A stretch of DNA of 38,212 nt from Fulvivirga sp. (GCA_028280565.1 JANQLQ010000254.1:1-38212), one strand, 5' to 3'. Shown: positions 26,606 through 36,283, counted from the stretch's first letter. The notes: generated by a model not told the origin, from the letters alone. A program made the numbers and translations.

Positions 26606-27334
26606 ATGAAAACTATTAACATTGTGTTATTGATTTTATGGGTACTACAAGCTTGCACTAGCGAACCTGAAAATGTAGCCAATGATATTGCAAGCGAAGA
26701 GGAATTGGAAAACATACGAAGGTTTGAAACCCCGCCACGCTGGGATCTAAGCATAGTCACCAAGAATTCATTCCTGGTAGATGGTGAAATCACCAGTGAA
26801 CTCAATCTCTTCCCGCGGGCGTTCGGTTCCATGTTCGACGATTTGAAAGAAGAGAATGCAACCCTGCAGGAAGTAGACCAGTTGATCAGCAGCAAGCTGG
26901 ACAAATTCATCCATTCCAGCGAGATCAGCTATGAAGAAAAGCAATATAGCCGTAACATCCAATACACCGTACTGAAGTTCTTCGAGGGATATCTCCTCCC
27001 AGAGGCTCCTTCCAGGGAAATTGCCGACCGGGCTACCTACTACATGAATATTCTTTTACGCCACAAAGTGGTGGACCTAAGCATCATGGCGGATGTTTTG
27101 GCGCGAAACAAGCGTTACATGCAAAGGGAGAAATATGAAGAATTCGAACGCTATCTCCTCACCTCAGCCGAAGAGAATGTCAACTACATAAAAAACAATT
27201 GGGAAGAATATTATAAAAAATACCAGCAAAGTGAAGGACGTGAAAAAAGAAGGTGGCAATACGAGGGCAATCATTTGCAAGGTGTGTTAGAAGAGGCAAA
27301 ATATGTTAAAAACAGGCTTTCTTCAGAATTCTAA
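26606..27334 (+). CDS. Lipoprotein of unknown function
   Basis: 242 residues. The N terminus MKTINIVLLILWVLQAC ends in a lipobox (LQAC, acylated Cys17). The mature part is charged and almost entirely helical by composition, with EEENATLQEVDQL-like and EENVNYIKNNWEEYYKKYQ stretches, and contains no motif I recognise. It probably sits on the periplasmic or surface face of a membrane. It is the second of a same-strand pair with the Cys-rich secreted protein; co-transcription is possible. Confidence 0.75.
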   Translation: MKTINIVLLILWVLQACTSEPENVANDIASEEELENIRRFETPPRWDLSIVTKNSFLVDGEITSELNLFPRAFGSMFDDLKEENATLQEVDQLISSKLDKFIHSSEISYEEKQYSRNIQYTVLKFFEGYLLPEAPSREIADRATYYMNILLRHKVVDLSIMADVLARNKRYMQREKYEEFERYLLTSAEENVNYIKNNWEEYYKKYQQSEGREKRRWQYEGNHLQGVLEEAKYVKNRLSSEF

Positions 27335-27402
27335 ACTTGCATTTCTAAATCTTGGCCCGATCTAAGTGCCAGCTTGCTCCTCCCAAGAACTGACTATCAT
27401 CA

Positions 27403-27433
27403 TTTTCTGTTACAAGATATTCAATTAACTTTG
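27403..27433 (+). promoter_or_regulatory. Putative promoter of trhO
   Basis: TAACTTTG (27426-27433) matches TAnnTTTG. TTTT at 27403-27406 is a near-match to TTTG at the expected 19-base spacing. It is 24 bases before the ATG chosen for trhO, which supports that start over the longer frame beginning at 27374. Confidence 0.55.
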
Positions 27434-27457
27434 CAGGTCAATCATCATTCTTGCAAA

Positions 27458-28558
27458 ATGATCTTACACAACAGGGTCAACAAAGACGTTCTGAAACAAC
27501 GATTAAAAGAAAGTACAGAAGAACGACTTACCCTTTCTTTCTATAGGTATTTTCATATCTATGATGTTCATGCTTACCGTGACAAGCTTTACCTGCACCT
27601 GTCTGAACTTGGAGTTCTCGGCCGCGTTTATGTTGCGGAAGAAGGAATAAACGCCCAAATAAGTGTGTCCAAAGATAGGTTTGAGGACTTTCAACATTAC
27701 ATCGACAAGTCAGACGAACTACAAGGCATCCGGTTAAATATAGCCGTGGATGATGATGGAAAGTCCTTTTTCAAGCTTAAAATACAGGTGAGGACAAAAA
27801 TTGTAGCCGATGGGCTCAATGACAGTACCTTCGATGTCACCAACCGGGGAATACACCTTTCCGCAGAAGCTTTCAACGAGCTGACCAACGACCCGGAAAC
27901 GATTATTGTGGACATGCGAAACCACTACGAAAGTGAAGTGGGGCACTTTGAAAATGCCATATTACCCGACGTAGATACCTTTCGAGAAGCTCTTCCCGTA
28001 GTAGAAAATATGCTGGACGAGGCTAAAGACCGCAATATTGTGATGTATTGCACCGGGGGTATCCGGTGCGAAAAAGCGAGTGCCTATTACAAGCACCGGG
28101 GGTTCCAACGTGTATTCCAGCTAGACGGGGGTATTATCGAGTATGCCCGGCAAGTCCGTGAAAAGGGACTCGAAAATAAGTTTATCGGGAAAAACTTTGT
28201 TTTTGATGAACGCCTCGGTGAGCGCATAAGTGACGATGTCATTAGCAAATGCCACCAGTGTGGCGCACCTTGTGATACCCATACCAACTGTAAAAACGAC
28301 GGGTGTCACCTATTATTTATCCAATGTGATGCATGCGCCAAAAAATATGATGGCTGCTGCTCCAAAGAATGCCAAGAAGTGATCCATTTGCCGCAAGATG
28401 AGCAGCGCAAACTACGAAGCGGGATCAATAAAGGGCGACAAGTTTTTAAGAAAGGTCGATCCGAAAAACTGGTGTATAAATCTAACCCCACGAAAAAAGA
28501 AGCGAACCCAGTTACTAATGACCCGTTATCGTCATTAATGCAGGAAGCAGCGAAATGA
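27458..28558 (+). CDS. trhO: tRNA uridine(34) hydroxylase, rhodanese family
   Basis: 366 residues from ATG 27458. TrhO (formerly YceA) makes 5-hydroxyuridine at the wobble position of tRNAs in an oxygen-dependent way. Visual similarity to the E. coli protein runs over the full length: SFYRYFHI, GRVYVAEEGINAQISV, LNIAVDDDGKSFF, the rhodanese core VDMRNHYESEVGHFENA, and VMYCTGGIRCEKASA with active-site Cys198. The Cys-rich tail KCHQCGAPCDTHTNCKNDGC is present. The C terminus is Lys-rich. A promoter box just inside a longer open frame argues against an upstream start. Confidence 0.96.
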   Translation: MILHNRVNKDVLKQRLKESTEERLTLSFYRYFHIYDVHAYRDKLYLHLSELGVLGRVYVAEEGINAQISVSKDRFEDFQHYIDKSDELQGIRLNIAVDDDGKSFFKLKIQVRTKIVADGLNDSTFDVTNRGIHLSAEAFNELTNDPETIIVDMRNHYESEVGHFENAILPDVDTFREALPVVENMLDEAKDRNIVMYCTGGIRCEKASAYYKHRGFQRVFQLDGGIIEYARQVREKGLENKFIGKNFVFDERLGERISDDVISKCHQCGAPCDTHTNCKNDGCHLLFIQCDACAKKYDGCCSKECQEVIHLPQDEQRKLRSGINKGRQVFKKGRSEKLVYKSNPTKKEANPVTNDPLSSLMQEAAK

Positions 28559-28652
28559 AACTAAAATTTAGGCCTTGGTGTTAACAACGGTGGACTAACA
28601 CAGGGTGTCATTTGGTACTAAAACACCATTTTGATGGTCTAAACAAAGAAAG

Positions 28653-29633
28653 ATGGCGAGAATAAAATACTATTACGATACGGAAACTTGCAAATATGAG
28701 CGAGTAAAGACCAAGACGCAGGATGTAATACTGAACTTTTTGGGCTTAGCTTCACTCATAGTGGCCTGTGCGGTGGGACTATTAATGCTGTATAACAACT
28801 ATTTCGAGTCTCCAAAAGAGCTCATGCTAAAAAACGAGGTGGCCGAAATGGAGTATTATTACTCCAACTTGGAAAAAGAAGTAGCACAATTGAAGTCCGT
28901 AGTTTCAGTTTTGGAAAAAAGAGACGATGATATTTACCGGGTAGTGCTAGGGGCAGAGCCGTATGACGCGAGTATACGAAATGCAGGTATCGGTGGGGTA
29001 GACCGGTATGAAGACATCAAGAGCAAAAAGATCAATCACCAAGATATTATCTTGGCCCTGAATAAGGAAGTAGATAAGTTGAGACGTAAGATGTATATAC
29101 AGTCTACGTCTTACGACGAGATCATAGAATTAGCCGATAACAAGGCCAAAATGTTTGCCGCTATCCCGGCCATACAGCCCATTTCCAACAAAGAATTAAT
29201 CCGCTTGGCTTCCGGTTTTGGCAAAAGGATACACCCGGTATATAAGGTGAAGAAATTCCACGCGGGCATTGATTTTTCCGCTCCCATTGGCACCCCGATC
29301 TATGCTACGGCAGATGGCAAGGTGACCAAAGTAAAAAGTCGTTTCAGCGGGTATGGGAAATTGGTAGAGATCGACCATGGTTTCGGCTATAAAACACGTT
29401 ATGCCCATATGCATGACTTCGAGGTAAGAGAGAGGCAGCAGGTAAAACGAGGGCAAGTGATCGGTTATGTGGGCAATACCGGGCTGTCCACCGCTCCACA
29501 CCTGCATTATGAAGTGATCCTGAACAACAAAAAGATCAACCCCGTGCATTATTTCTTCAATGACCTCGATGCTGACGATTACGAAAAAGTGATAGAGCTA
29601 GCTTCGATAGAAAATCAATCTTTAGGACTATAA
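28653..29633 (+). CDS. Membrane-anchored M23 family (LytM-type) peptidase
   Basis: 326 residues. A short cytoplasmic N terminus is followed by one membrane span (about 27-48), a coiled-coil-prone stretch (about 58-92 and 128-150) and a C-terminal M23 domain (about 185-303). Zinc and catalytic residues are all present: His203 and Asp207 (HAGIDF), His252 (YAHMH) and His285 (HLHYEV). It should therefore be an active endopeptidase that cleaves peptidoglycan cross-links in the periplasm, rather than a degenerate NlpD/EnvC-type regulator. It lies upstream of the histidine operon and is separated from it by the attenuator region. Confidence 0.93.
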   Translation: MARIKYYYDTETCKYERVKTKTQDVILNFLGLASLIVACAVGLLMLYNNYFESPKELMLKNEVAEMEYYYSNLEKEVAQLKSVVSVLEKRDDDIYRVVLGAEPYDASIRNAGIGGVDRYEDIKSKKINHQDIILALNKEVDKLRRKMYIQSTSYDEIIELADNKAKMFAAIPAIQPISNKELIRLASGFGKRIHPVYKVKKFHAGIDFSAPIGTPIYATADGKVTKVKSRFSGYGKLVEIDHGFGYKTRYAHMHDFEVRERQQVKRGQVIGYVGNTGLSTAPHLHYEVILNNKKINPVHYFFNDLDADDYEKVIELASIENQSLGL

Positions 29634-29649
29634 TTTTTTTCAAAAAACA

Positions 29650-29681
29650 TTTGACCGGGCAAAACAATTGTCTTAATTAGC
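29650..29681 (+). promoter_or_regulatory. Putative promoter of the histidine operon
   Basis: TTTG (29650-29653) and TAATTAGC (29674-29681) are spaced by 20 bases, close to the Bacteroidota TTTG/TAnnTTTG arrangement, although the second box matches only in part. Transcription from here would start just before the leader peptide ATG at 29695. Confidence 0.45.
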
Positions 29682-29694
29682 AGTTGAATAAACG

Positions 29695-29766
29695 ATGCAA
29701 GGATTTAATCACATACATCATCATCACGCTAGCGCAAGCATTGTGCATGGTGAAGTTATGTGTTAA
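29695..29766 (+). CDS. hisL: Histidine operon leader peptide
   Basis: A 23-codon frame beginning MQGFNHIHHHH and ending at TAA 29764-29766. Six of its codons are His, five of them within six consecutive codons (29710-29727: CAC ATA CAT CAT CAT CAC). It lies about 75 bases before hisG and just upstream of a strong terminator. Ribosome stalling at these codons when histidyl-tRNA is scarce should control the downstream terminator, as in the enterobacterial hisL system. The peptide has no other predicted role. Confidence 0.9.
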   Translation: MQGFNHIHHHHASASIVHGEVMC

Positions 29767-29804
29767 AAAAAAATAAAATAGAAGACACAAAAAGGCTTAC
29801 CATG
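29746..29804 (+). promoter_or_regulatory. Antiterminator pairing of the his attenuator
   Basis: GCATGGT (29745-29751) plus AAG (29753-29755) can pair with CTT (29796-29798) plus ACCATGC (29799-29805), consuming the left arm of the terminator. The competing early hairpin is CACATA (29710-29715), which contains a His codon, with TATGTG (29757-29762). The three mutually exclusive pairings are what a translational attenuator needs. Confidence 0.75.
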
Positions 29805-29820
29805 CGGTAAGCCTTTTTTA
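29791..29820 (+). terminator. Intrinsic terminator (attenuator) in front of hisG
   Basis: AAAGGCTTACC (29791-29801) and GGTAAGCCTTT (29806-29816) form an 11-bp perfect stem with loop ATGC, followed by a T run. It ends 20 bases before the hisG ATG, so unless it is prevented from forming the whole operon is switched off. Confidence 0.93.
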
Positions 29821-29840
29821 TTTTGCAACTTAAATCAACC

Positions 29841-30698
29841 ATGGAAAAACTTAAAATTGCGGTTCAGAAATCCGGTCGGCTACAAGAAAAAACGGTGGCC
29901 TTGTTAAAAGAATGCGGTCTAAGCTTTAGTAATGGGCCAAATCGGTTAAAAACGGACGCTCGTAATTTTCCTGCCGAGATCCTTTACCTCCGGGATGATG
30001 ACATTCCCCAATACGTTCAAGATGCCGTGGCAGATATTGGCATCGTGGGAGAAAATGTGTTCATCGAAAAAAACAAAAGCATTAAGCTCATCGAAAGGCT
30101 CGATTTCGCGAAATGCAGGTTATCCATCGCGGTTCCTAAATCCACGGAATATACCGGCACGGCGTTCCTTGAAGGAAAAAGGATCGCTACCTCCTACCCT
30201 TTTATTGTGACAAAATTCTTACAGGAGAAAAATATTAACGCGGAGATCCACGAAATCAGTGGCTCAGTGGAAATAGCCCCGGGCATAGGCCTTGCAGATG
30301 CTATTTGCGACATAGTGAGCACGGGGAGCACACTGCTAAGCAATGGCCTACAAGAAGTAGAGACCGTTATGAAGTCCGAGGCCGTACTGGTGGCAGGCCA
30401 GCAGCTCAGCACAAGTAAGCAAGAGATACTCGACAAACTGATCTTTAGGATCAAAGCGGTAAACACGGCAAAAAACAACAAATACTTGCTTCTAAACACC
30501 CCTAACGATGCCATTGAGGCCATCACAAAGGTGCTGCCCGGTATGAAAAGCCCTACCGTCACCCCCTTGAATGAAGAAGGTTGGTCTTCCTTACATTCCG
30601 TGGTCAATGAAGACGATTTTTGGAATAAGATCGACCAGTTGAAATCCCTGGGTGCCCAAGGCATATTGGTGATCCCTATTGAAAAAATGATATTGTAA
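29841..30698 (+). CDS. hisG: ATP phosphoribosyltransferase (long form)
   Basis: 285 residues from ATG 29841; a TTG at 29823 would overlap the terminator tail. First and committed step of histidine synthesis: ATP + PRPP to phosphoribosyl-ATP. The length and C-terminal regulatory (ACT-like) domain (about residues 205-285, PTVTPLNEEGWSSLHSVV) mark the long HisG form, which is hexameric, inhibited by histidine and does not need HisZ. Catalytic-domain motifs include KIAVQKSGRLQEKT, LRDDDIPQYVQDAVADIGIVG and the PRPP loop region DAICDIVSTGSTL. It is the first gene after the attenuator; hisD starts two bases after its stop. Confidence 0.97.
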   Translation: MEKLKIAVQKSGRLQEKTVALLKECGLSFSNGPNRLKTDARNFPAEILYLRDDDIPQYVQDAVADIGIVGENVFIEKNKSIKLIERLDFAKCRLSIAVPKSTEYTGTAFLEGKRIATSYPFIVTKFLQEKNINAEIHEISGSVEIAPGIGLADAICDIVSTGSTLLSNGLQEVETVMKSEAVLVAGQQLSTSKQEILDKLIFRIKAVNTAKNNKYLLLNTPNDAIEAITKVLPGMKSPTVTPLNEEGWSSLHSVVNEDDFWNKIDQLKSLGAQGILVIPIEKMIL

Positions 30699-30700
30699 AG

Positions 30701-31987
30701 ATGCAAATTATCGATAATCCCACACCGAGTGAATGGCCTTCCCTACTTACCAGGCCTACTTTTGAGGCCAAAGCCCTGCAAAATACCGTAAAAGAGATCT
30801 TATTCAACGTCAAAACTCGCGGAGACCAAGCCCTTTTTGAGTATAATACGGAGTTTGACAAAGCGGATATTACCGACTTACAAGTCTCCCCGGTGGAGAT
30901 CAAGGAAGCAATCCAACAGGTAGACGACGCACTGAAAGAAGCCATTAAAACTGCGGCGAATAACATTCGCGCGTTTCACAAGGCCCAAGGAAGGGATATG
31001 CTTACTGTAGAGACCATGCCAGGCGTTACGTGCTGGAGAAAGTCCATTCCCATCCAAAACGTGGGGATCTACATCCCGGGGGGTACAGCTCCCCTGTTTT
31101 CTACGGTGCTTATGCTGGCCATACCGGCTTCACTGGCCGGCTGCGAAGAAATAGTACTTTGCACCCCGCCACAAGCTGATGGCTCAATAAACCCTGTCAT
31201 ACTATTTACCGCTGGCTTAGTGGGAGTTAAAAAACTCTATAAAACCGGCGGCGCACAGGCCGTAGCGGCCATGGCCTACGGTACGGACACCATTCCCAAA
31301 GTCAGCAAGATCTTTGGCCCGGGCAACCAATTTGTGACAGAAGCCAAACAACAGGTAAGCCTGGAGGGCATTGCCATCGATATGCCCGCAGGACCTTCCG
31401 AAGTCGCTATTATAGCAGACGCTTCGGCAGATGCCTCGTTTATCGCGGCTGACTTACTCTCACAGGCAGAGCATGGTGTCGACAGCCAGGTGTTGCTGAT
31501 CTGCACGGATCACGACAAAGTCAAGAAAGTGAATACAGAAATAGAAAAGCAACTCTCCCAGCTTCCACGAAAGGAAATTGCCCAGCAGAGCCTTCAAAAC
31601 AGTAAGGCCGTTGTCATGAAAGACCTGGGACTTGCCATAGAGATCAGCAATGCCTACGCCCCAGAGCACTTGATCATTTGTACTGCCGATTCCGGGGAAG
31701 TCGCAGACAAGATCACCAACGCCGGGTCGGTATTCATTGGCGCTTATACGCCTGAGTCCGCCGGTGACTATGCCTCCGGCACCAACCATACGCTTCCCAC
31801 AAATGGCGCAGCCATGGCCTACAGCGGGGTCTCACTGGACAGCTTCATGAAACAGGTCACCTATCAAAAAATCGATGCAGAGGGCTTAAGAAAACTCGGG
31901 CCTGTCATCGAGAAAATGGCGGAGGCAGAGCAATTAGAAGCGCACAAAAGAGCGGTGAGTATACGATTAGAAAAAATTGGAAGATGA
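30701..31987 (+). CDS. hisD: Histidinol dehydrogenase
   Basis: 428 residues, normal length. Oxidises histidinol to histidine in two NAD-dependent steps with a bound zinc. Signatures seen: VGIYIPGGTAPLFSTVLM, GGAQAVAAMAYGT, KIFGPGNQFVTEAK, IDMPAGPSEVAIIAD and QAEHGVDSQ, with the zinc/active-site His in AEHG and in TNHTLPTNG near the C terminus. It overlaps hisC by four bases (ATGA), indicating translational coupling. Confidence 0.97.
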   Translation: MQIIDNPTPSEWPSLLTRPTFEAKALQNTVKEILFNVKTRGDQALFEYNTEFDKADITDLQVSPVEIKEAIQQVDDALKEAIKTAANNIRAFHKAQGRDMLTVETMPGVTCWRKSIPIQNVGIYIPGGTAPLFSTVLMLAIPASLAGCEEIVLCTPPQADGSINPVILFTAGLVGVKKLYKTGGAQAVAAMAYGTDTIPKVSKIFGPGNQFVTEAKQQVSLEGIAIDMPAGPSEVAIIADASADASFIAADLLSQAEHGVDSQVLLICTDHDKVKKVNTEIEKQLSQLPRKEIAQQSLQNSKAVVMKDLGLAIEISNAYAPEHLIICTADSGEVADKITNAGSVFIGAYTPESAGDYASGTNHTLPTNGAAMAYSGVSLDSFMKQVTYQKIDAEGLRKLGPVIEKMAEAEQLEAHKRAVSIRLEKIGR

Positions 31988-33060
31988 AGCCATTAGAGCA
32001 ATTGGTCCGGTCTAATATTTTGGCATTAAAGCCTTATTCTTCCGCTCGCGACGAGTTCGAGGGCAACGGGGAGGTATTTCTAGATGCTAATGAGAACCCT
32101 TTTGAAACAGGGTTGAACCGCTACCCGGATCCTTACCAGCGAACACTCAAAAAGAAAATAGCCAGCATTAAAAGAGTGTCCCTAGGCCGTATTTTTTTAG
32201 GCAATGGCAGTGATGAGGCCATAGACCTGTTATTCAGGATCTTTTGTGAGCCTCAAAAAGATGGGATCATCATCACAGATCCCACGTACGGGATGTACCA
32301 GGTATCCGCCTCCATTCAAGACATCCGGGTGACGAAGGTGCCCATGTCAAGCGATTTCAGGATAACGGCACAGGATATTTTAGAAAAAGTGGACGATACC
32401 ACCAAAATGATATTCCTGTGCACGCCTAATAATCCTACCGCCAACGACCTGGATCGCCAAGCGGTCATGAACATCCTACATGGTTTTGAAGGCATCGTAG
32501 TCATTGATGAAGCCTACAGCGATTTCACTGACCAACCCAGCTTTACAGGAGTATTAAATGAGTGCCCCAACTTGGTAATCTTGCAGACTTTCTCCAAAGC
32601 TTGGGGGCTGGCAGGTATCCGCCTGGGAATGGCTTTTGCCTCGGAAGAGATCATTCGCTATTTCAATAAAGTAAAACCTCCTTATAATCTGGATGTGCTG
32701 GTACAAAAAGAGGCTCTCCGGCAGCTCGATAGTTTCGATGAAATGAAAGGTAAAGTAGGTGAGATCATCACACAACGGGAATGGTTGCTGAACCAGTTGT
32801 CCGCACTAACCATAGTCCTAAAAGTGTATCCTTCCTCTACCAATTTCCTATTGGTACGATTTGAGAGATCGAAAGAGGTATTTACGTATTTGATGGAAAA
32901 CGATATCATCGTAAGGGACCGTTCTAAGGCATTGCATTGTGAAAATTGCCTGAGGATCACTGTAGGTACAGCAGAAGAAAATAGGAAACTCCTAAGAACA
33001 CTCAACGCATATTCAAATAAAAAGAACGAATCGAAAAACGAAGGGACTATCACAAGATGA
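31984..33060 (+). CDS. hisC: Histidinol-phosphate aminotransferase
   Basis: 358 residues. Class II PLP aminotransferase converting imidazole-acetol phosphate to histidinol phosphate with glutamate. Key motifs: [46 protein letters not shown], and [13 protein letters not shown] with the PLP lysine at Lys205, plus the C-terminal Arg region [10 protein letters not shown]. It overlaps hisD at its start and hisB at its end by four bases each. Confidence 0.97.
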   Translation: MKPLEQLVRSNILALKPYSSARDEFEGNGEVFLDANENPFETGLNRYPDPYQRTLKKKIASIKRVSLGRIFLGNGSDEAIDLLFRIFCEPQKDGIIITDPTYGMYQVSASIQDIRVTKVPMSSDFRITAQDILEKVDDTTKMIFLCTPNNPTANDLDRQAVMNILHGFEGIVVIDEAYSDFTDQPSFTGVLNECPNLVILQTFSKAWGLAGIRLGMAFASEEIIRYFNKVKPPYNLDVLVQKEALRQLDSFDEMKGKVGEIITQREWLLNQLSALTIVLKVYPSSTNFLLVRFERSKEVFTYLMENDIIVRDRSKALHCENCLRITVGTAEENRKLLRTLNAYSNKKNESKNEGTITR

Positions 33061-34178
33061 AAAAAGTATTATTCATTGATCGTGACAATGTACTCATCCT
33101 CGAGCCGGAGGACGAGCAAATTGATAGCTTGGAAAAATTGGAATTTTACCCGGGTGTATTCCGTTGGCTGGGAAAAATAGCGGAAGAAACAAGCTATCTT
33201 TTGGTGATGGTGACCAACCAAGACGGGCTGGGAACTGATTCTTTCCCGGAAGCGGATTTTTGGCCGGCACATAATAAAATGCTGGCGGCGTTAAAAGGGG
33301 AAGGAGTAGTATTTGACAAGATCTTTATTGATCGATCTTTTGAACACGAGCATAAGCCCACACGAAAACCTGGCACCGCCATGCTCACGGAATTTTTCCA
33401 GCAAGATTATGACCTGGCTTCTTCTTATGTCATTGGCGACCGGCTCACGGATATGCAGCTGGCCAAGAATTTAGGAGCCAAAGGAATATGGCTCCGTGAT
33501 GATCCGAAACAAGAGATACCCGGGGATGACGACTTGCAAAGCACGGTGGAACTGGTCACCCCTCACTGGAAAGACATCTACCAACACTTAGCCCAAGCGA
33601 AACGCACAGGTGAAATCGTGCGAAAGACCAAGGAAACCGACATCCGGGTATCCGTGAATTTGGACGGCAGCGGCATTGCATCGATCACCACGGGGATCGC
33701 ATTTTTTGACCATATGCTTGAACAGATCGCAAAGCATGGTTCTGTTGACCTCGTCGTCCAAGTCAAAGGAGACCTGGAAGTCGATGAGCATCATACGATC
33801 GAGGACACGGGGATCGCCTTGGGCGAAGCCTTTTTAAAGGCGCTCGGCGATAAACGAGGCATAGAACGCTATGGCTTCTGTTTACCCATGGACGATTGCC
33901 TTGCACAAGTGGCGCTCGACTTCGGTGGCAGGAATTGGATCGTTTGGGACGCTGAATTTCACCGGGAAATGATCGGGAAAATGCCCACGGAAATGTTCTT
34001 CCATTTTTTCAAATCATTTTCAGATGCATCAAAGAGCAACTTGAATATAAAAGCCGAGGGTACCAACGAACATCATAAGATCGAAGCTATTTTTAAAGCC
34101 TTTGCACGGGCAATAAAAATGGCGGTACGAAAGGATGATAAAAACAACCAACTCCCGAGTACAAAAGGGATGTTGTAA
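33057..34178 (+). CDS. hisB: Bifunctional histidinol-phosphatase / imidazoleglycerol-phosphate dehydratase
   Basis: 373 residues. N-terminal HAD phosphatase (about 1-165) and C-terminal IGP dehydratase (about 180-373). The HAD motifs are FIDRDNVLI (Asp8, Asp10), VTNQDG, and VIGDRLTD. The first motif reads DRDNV where E. coli HisB has DRDGT; this still fits the general HAD pattern D-x-D-x-[TV]. The Cys-rich zinc loop of E. coli HisB is absent (replaced by IDRSFEHEH). Dehydratase metal-binding motifs [23 protein letters not shown] and [11 protein letters not shown] are complete. The protein carries out steps 6 and 8 of the pathway. Confidence 0.96.
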   Translation: MKKVLFIDRDNVLILEPEDEQIDSLEKLEFYPGVFRWLGKIAEETSYLLVMVTNQDGLGTDSFPEADFWPAHNKMLAALKGEGVVFDKIFIDRSFEHEHKPTRKPGTAMLTEFFQQDYDLASSYVIGDRLTDMQLAKNLGAKGIWLRDDPKQEIPGDDDLQSTVELVTPHWKDIYQHLAQAKRTGEIVRKTKETDIRVSVNLDGSGIASITTGIAFFDHMLEQIAKHGSVDLVVQVKGDLEVDEHHTIEDTGIALGEAFLKALGDKRGIERYGFCLPMDDCLAQVALDFGGRNWIVWDAEFHREMIGKMPTEMFFHFFKSFSDASKSNLNIKAEGTNEHHKIEAIFKAFARAIKMAVRKDDKNNQLPSTKGML

Positions 34179-34234
34179 AACAAAAAGCTCGTAAGATCAA
34201 ACCCTACTGTAGGCATCAAAACCAATTGTTCATC

Positions 34235-34825
34235 ATGAAAATAGCCATTATCAAGTACAATGCCGGTAACACCCAATCCGTGATCTTCGCATTGAACCGG
34301 TTGGGGATCGACCCCGTTCTTACCGCTGATTTCGAGGAGATACAAAAGGCCGACAAAGTTATATTTCCCGGCGTAGGGGAAGCCAGCACCACGATGAAGC
34401 ACCTAAGAGAACTTAAGATGGATAAGCTGATCCCGTCATTAAAGCAACCCGTTTTGGGGATATGTCTTGGGCAACAACTCATGTGTAAATACTCCGAGGA
34501 AAATGACACTGCGTGTATGGGTATTTTCGACCAGCATGTGTTGCGATTTATGCCTTCAAATCTTGAAAAAGTGCCCCACATGGGGTGGAACGATCTCGTG
34601 GACACTTCCGGACCACTAATGAAAAACCTCCCGGACCCGAACGTATATTTTGTACACAGCTACTATGTCCCGATCAACCCGGATACTTCGGCAGCGACAA
34701 ACTACATTGTACCCTTTAGTGCCGCTATGCATAAGGATAATTTTTATGCGGTGCAGTTCCACCCGGAAAAATCCGGCGTACAAGGTCAAAAGATCATACA
34801 AAATTTTATAGAGATATGCGATTAA
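34235..34825 (+). CDS. hisH: Imidazole glycerol phosphate synthase, glutaminase subunit
   Basis: 196 residues from ATG 34235 (an in-frame TTG at 34226 is less likely). Class I glutamine amidotransferase that supplies ammonia to HisF. The triad is Cys77 (LGICLGQQL), His176 and Glu178 (QFHPEKSG); the oxyanion-strand motif VIFPGVGEAST is present. There is a 56-base gap after hisB, and the 3' end overlaps hisA by ten bases. Confidence 0.97.
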   Translation: MKIAIIKYNAGNTQSVIFALNRLGIDPVLTADFEEIQKADKVIFPGVGEASTTMKHLRELKMDKLIPSLKQPVLGICLGQQLMCKYSEENDTACMGIFDQHVLRFMPSNLEKVPHMGWNDLVDTSGPLMKNLPDPNVYFVHSYYVPINPDTSAATNYIVPFSAAMHKDNFYAVQFHPEKSGVQGQKIIQNFIEICD

Positions 34826-35538
34826 TACCTGCTATAGACCTCATCGACGGCAAATGCGTGCGACTAACACAGGGCGATTACCACCAAAAAAAGGTCTACA
34901 ATGAAAATCCCGTTGAAGTAGCCAAGGAATTTGAAGAAGCGGGCATTCAATACTTGCATCTCGTAGACCTTGACGGCGCAAAGTCGGGCCACGTGGTAAA
35001 CCACGAAATATTAGGGAATATAACCCACCAAACCAACTTGCAGGTAGATTTCGGTGGTGGAGTAAAAACCGATGAAGATATCAAAAAGGTGTTTGATCAC
35101 GGGGCCCGCCAAGTCACCTGTGGCAGTATAGCCGTAAAGAACCGCGAAGCGGTATTAAAATGGATGGACCAATATGGAGCCAACCGGCTGATCCTGGGGG
35201 CAGATGTAAAGGGCCGGGAAATAGCGATCAGTGGTTGGACCGAGACCTCTGGAGTCTCTATATTTGACCTGGTACACCGGTACACCACGGAAGGGCTCAA
35301 TTACGTGATCTGTACAGATATTGCCACAGACGGAATGTTGACTGGGCCCAATTTTGAACTTTACAAGGAGTTGTTGGAAACTTTCCCATTAATCCAACTA
35401 ATAGCCAGTGGAGGGGTGAGTAGCGTCGAAGACCTAAAAAAGTTAAAAACCTTGCAAGTAGAAGGGGTGATTATCGGGAAGGCCATCTACGAAGGGAAGA
35501 TCACCTTAGAACAACTGTCGAACTTATCTTATGCTTAA
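34816..35538 (+). CDS. hisA: Phosphoribosylformimino-5-aminoimidazole carboxamide ribotide isomerase
   Basis: 240 residues, a (beta/alpha)8 barrel. Isomerises ProFAR to PRFAR. Catalytic Asp8 lies in [17 protein letters not shown]; the phosphate-binding loops are VDFGGGVKT and IASGGVSS, and the second catalytic Asp lies in [14 protein letters not shown]. It overlaps hisH at the start and hisF by eight bases at the end. Confidence 0.97.
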   Translation: MRLIPAIDLIDGKCVRLTQGDYHQKKVYNENPVEVAKEFEEAGIQYLHLVDLDGAKSGHVVNHEILGNITHQTNLQVDFGGGVKTDEDIKKVFDHGARQVTCGSIAVKNREAVLKWMDQYGANRLILGADVKGREIAISGWTETSGVSIFDLVHRYTTEGLNYVICTDIATDGMLTGPNFELYKELLETFPLIQLIASGGVSSVEDLKKLKTLQVEGVIIGKAIYEGKITLEQLSNLSYA

Positions 35539-36283
35539 AAAAAGGATCATTCCCTGCTTGGACATCAAAAATGGCAGGACTGTAAAAGGTATTAATTTTG
35601 TAAACATCCGTGACGCCGGTGATCCCATCGAATTGGGAGAATTTTATGCACAGCAAGGCGCCGACGAGCTGGTCTTTTTGGATATCACTGCCACGAAAGA
35701 GGGCAGAAAGACCTTCGTGGCGCTGGTCCGTGAAATAGCCCGGCATTTGAATATTCCATTTACCGTGGGCGGGGGCATCTCCAGTGTAGAAGATGTAGCC
35801 CCATTATTACAAGCCGGGGCAGACAAGGTGTCTGTAAACTCCTCTGCCGTAAAGGACCCGGAACTTGTCAATAGGCTGGTCGAAGCTTTTGGAAGCCAGT
35901 GTATCGTGGTGGCCATCGACGCCCGGTTTGTCGATGGAGAATGGATCGTACATACCCACGGAGGAAGCAGGCCTACGGAAAAAGAACTTTTCTCATGGGC
36001 AAAGGAAGTAGAAAGCCGGGGAGCGGGTGAAATCTTATTCACCAGTATGGACCATGATGGCACCAAACAAGGTTTTGCAGTAGATGCCTTGAAAAAATTA
36101 GGGGAAATAGTGACCCTGCCCATCATAGCTTCCGGGGGCGCGGGTATCATGGAGCATTTCGACGAAGTGTTTTTAAAGGGGGAAGCTGATGCAGCGCTGG
36201 CTGCCAGTATTTTTCATTTTAAAGAGATCGGGATACCCGAATTGAAAAACCATTTAAGGGGGAGCGGGATCTATACCCGGTAA
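35531..36283 (+). CDS. hisF: Imidazole glycerol phosphate synthase, cyclase subunit
   Basis: 250 residues, a (beta/alpha)8 barrel paralogous to HisA. It condenses PRFAR with ammonia from HisH to give IGP and AICAR. Catalytic Asp in [15 protein letters not shown], phosphate loops [11 protein letters not shown] and [12 protein letters not shown], and [11 protein letters not shown] with the second catalytic Asp. The next gene, hisIE, begins 63 bases later. Confidence 0.97.
   Translation: MLKKRIIPCLDIKNGRTVKGINFVNIRDAGDPIELGEFYAQQGADELVFLDITATKEGRKTFVALVREIARHLNIPFTVGGGISSVEDVAPLLQAGADKVSVNSSAVKDPELVNRLVEAFGSQCIVVAIDARFVDGEWIVHTHGGSRPTEKELFSWAKEVESRGAGEILFTSMDHDGTKQGFAVDALKKLGEIVTLPIIASGGAGIMEHFDEVFLKGEADAALAASIFHFKEIGIPELKNHLRGSGIYTR

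Noticed and set aside
33057-33100. Inactivation of the HisB phosphatase by the DRDNV motif
   Set aside because: Both aspartates are present and the general HAD pattern D-x-D-x-[TV] is kept, so loss of function is not supported.
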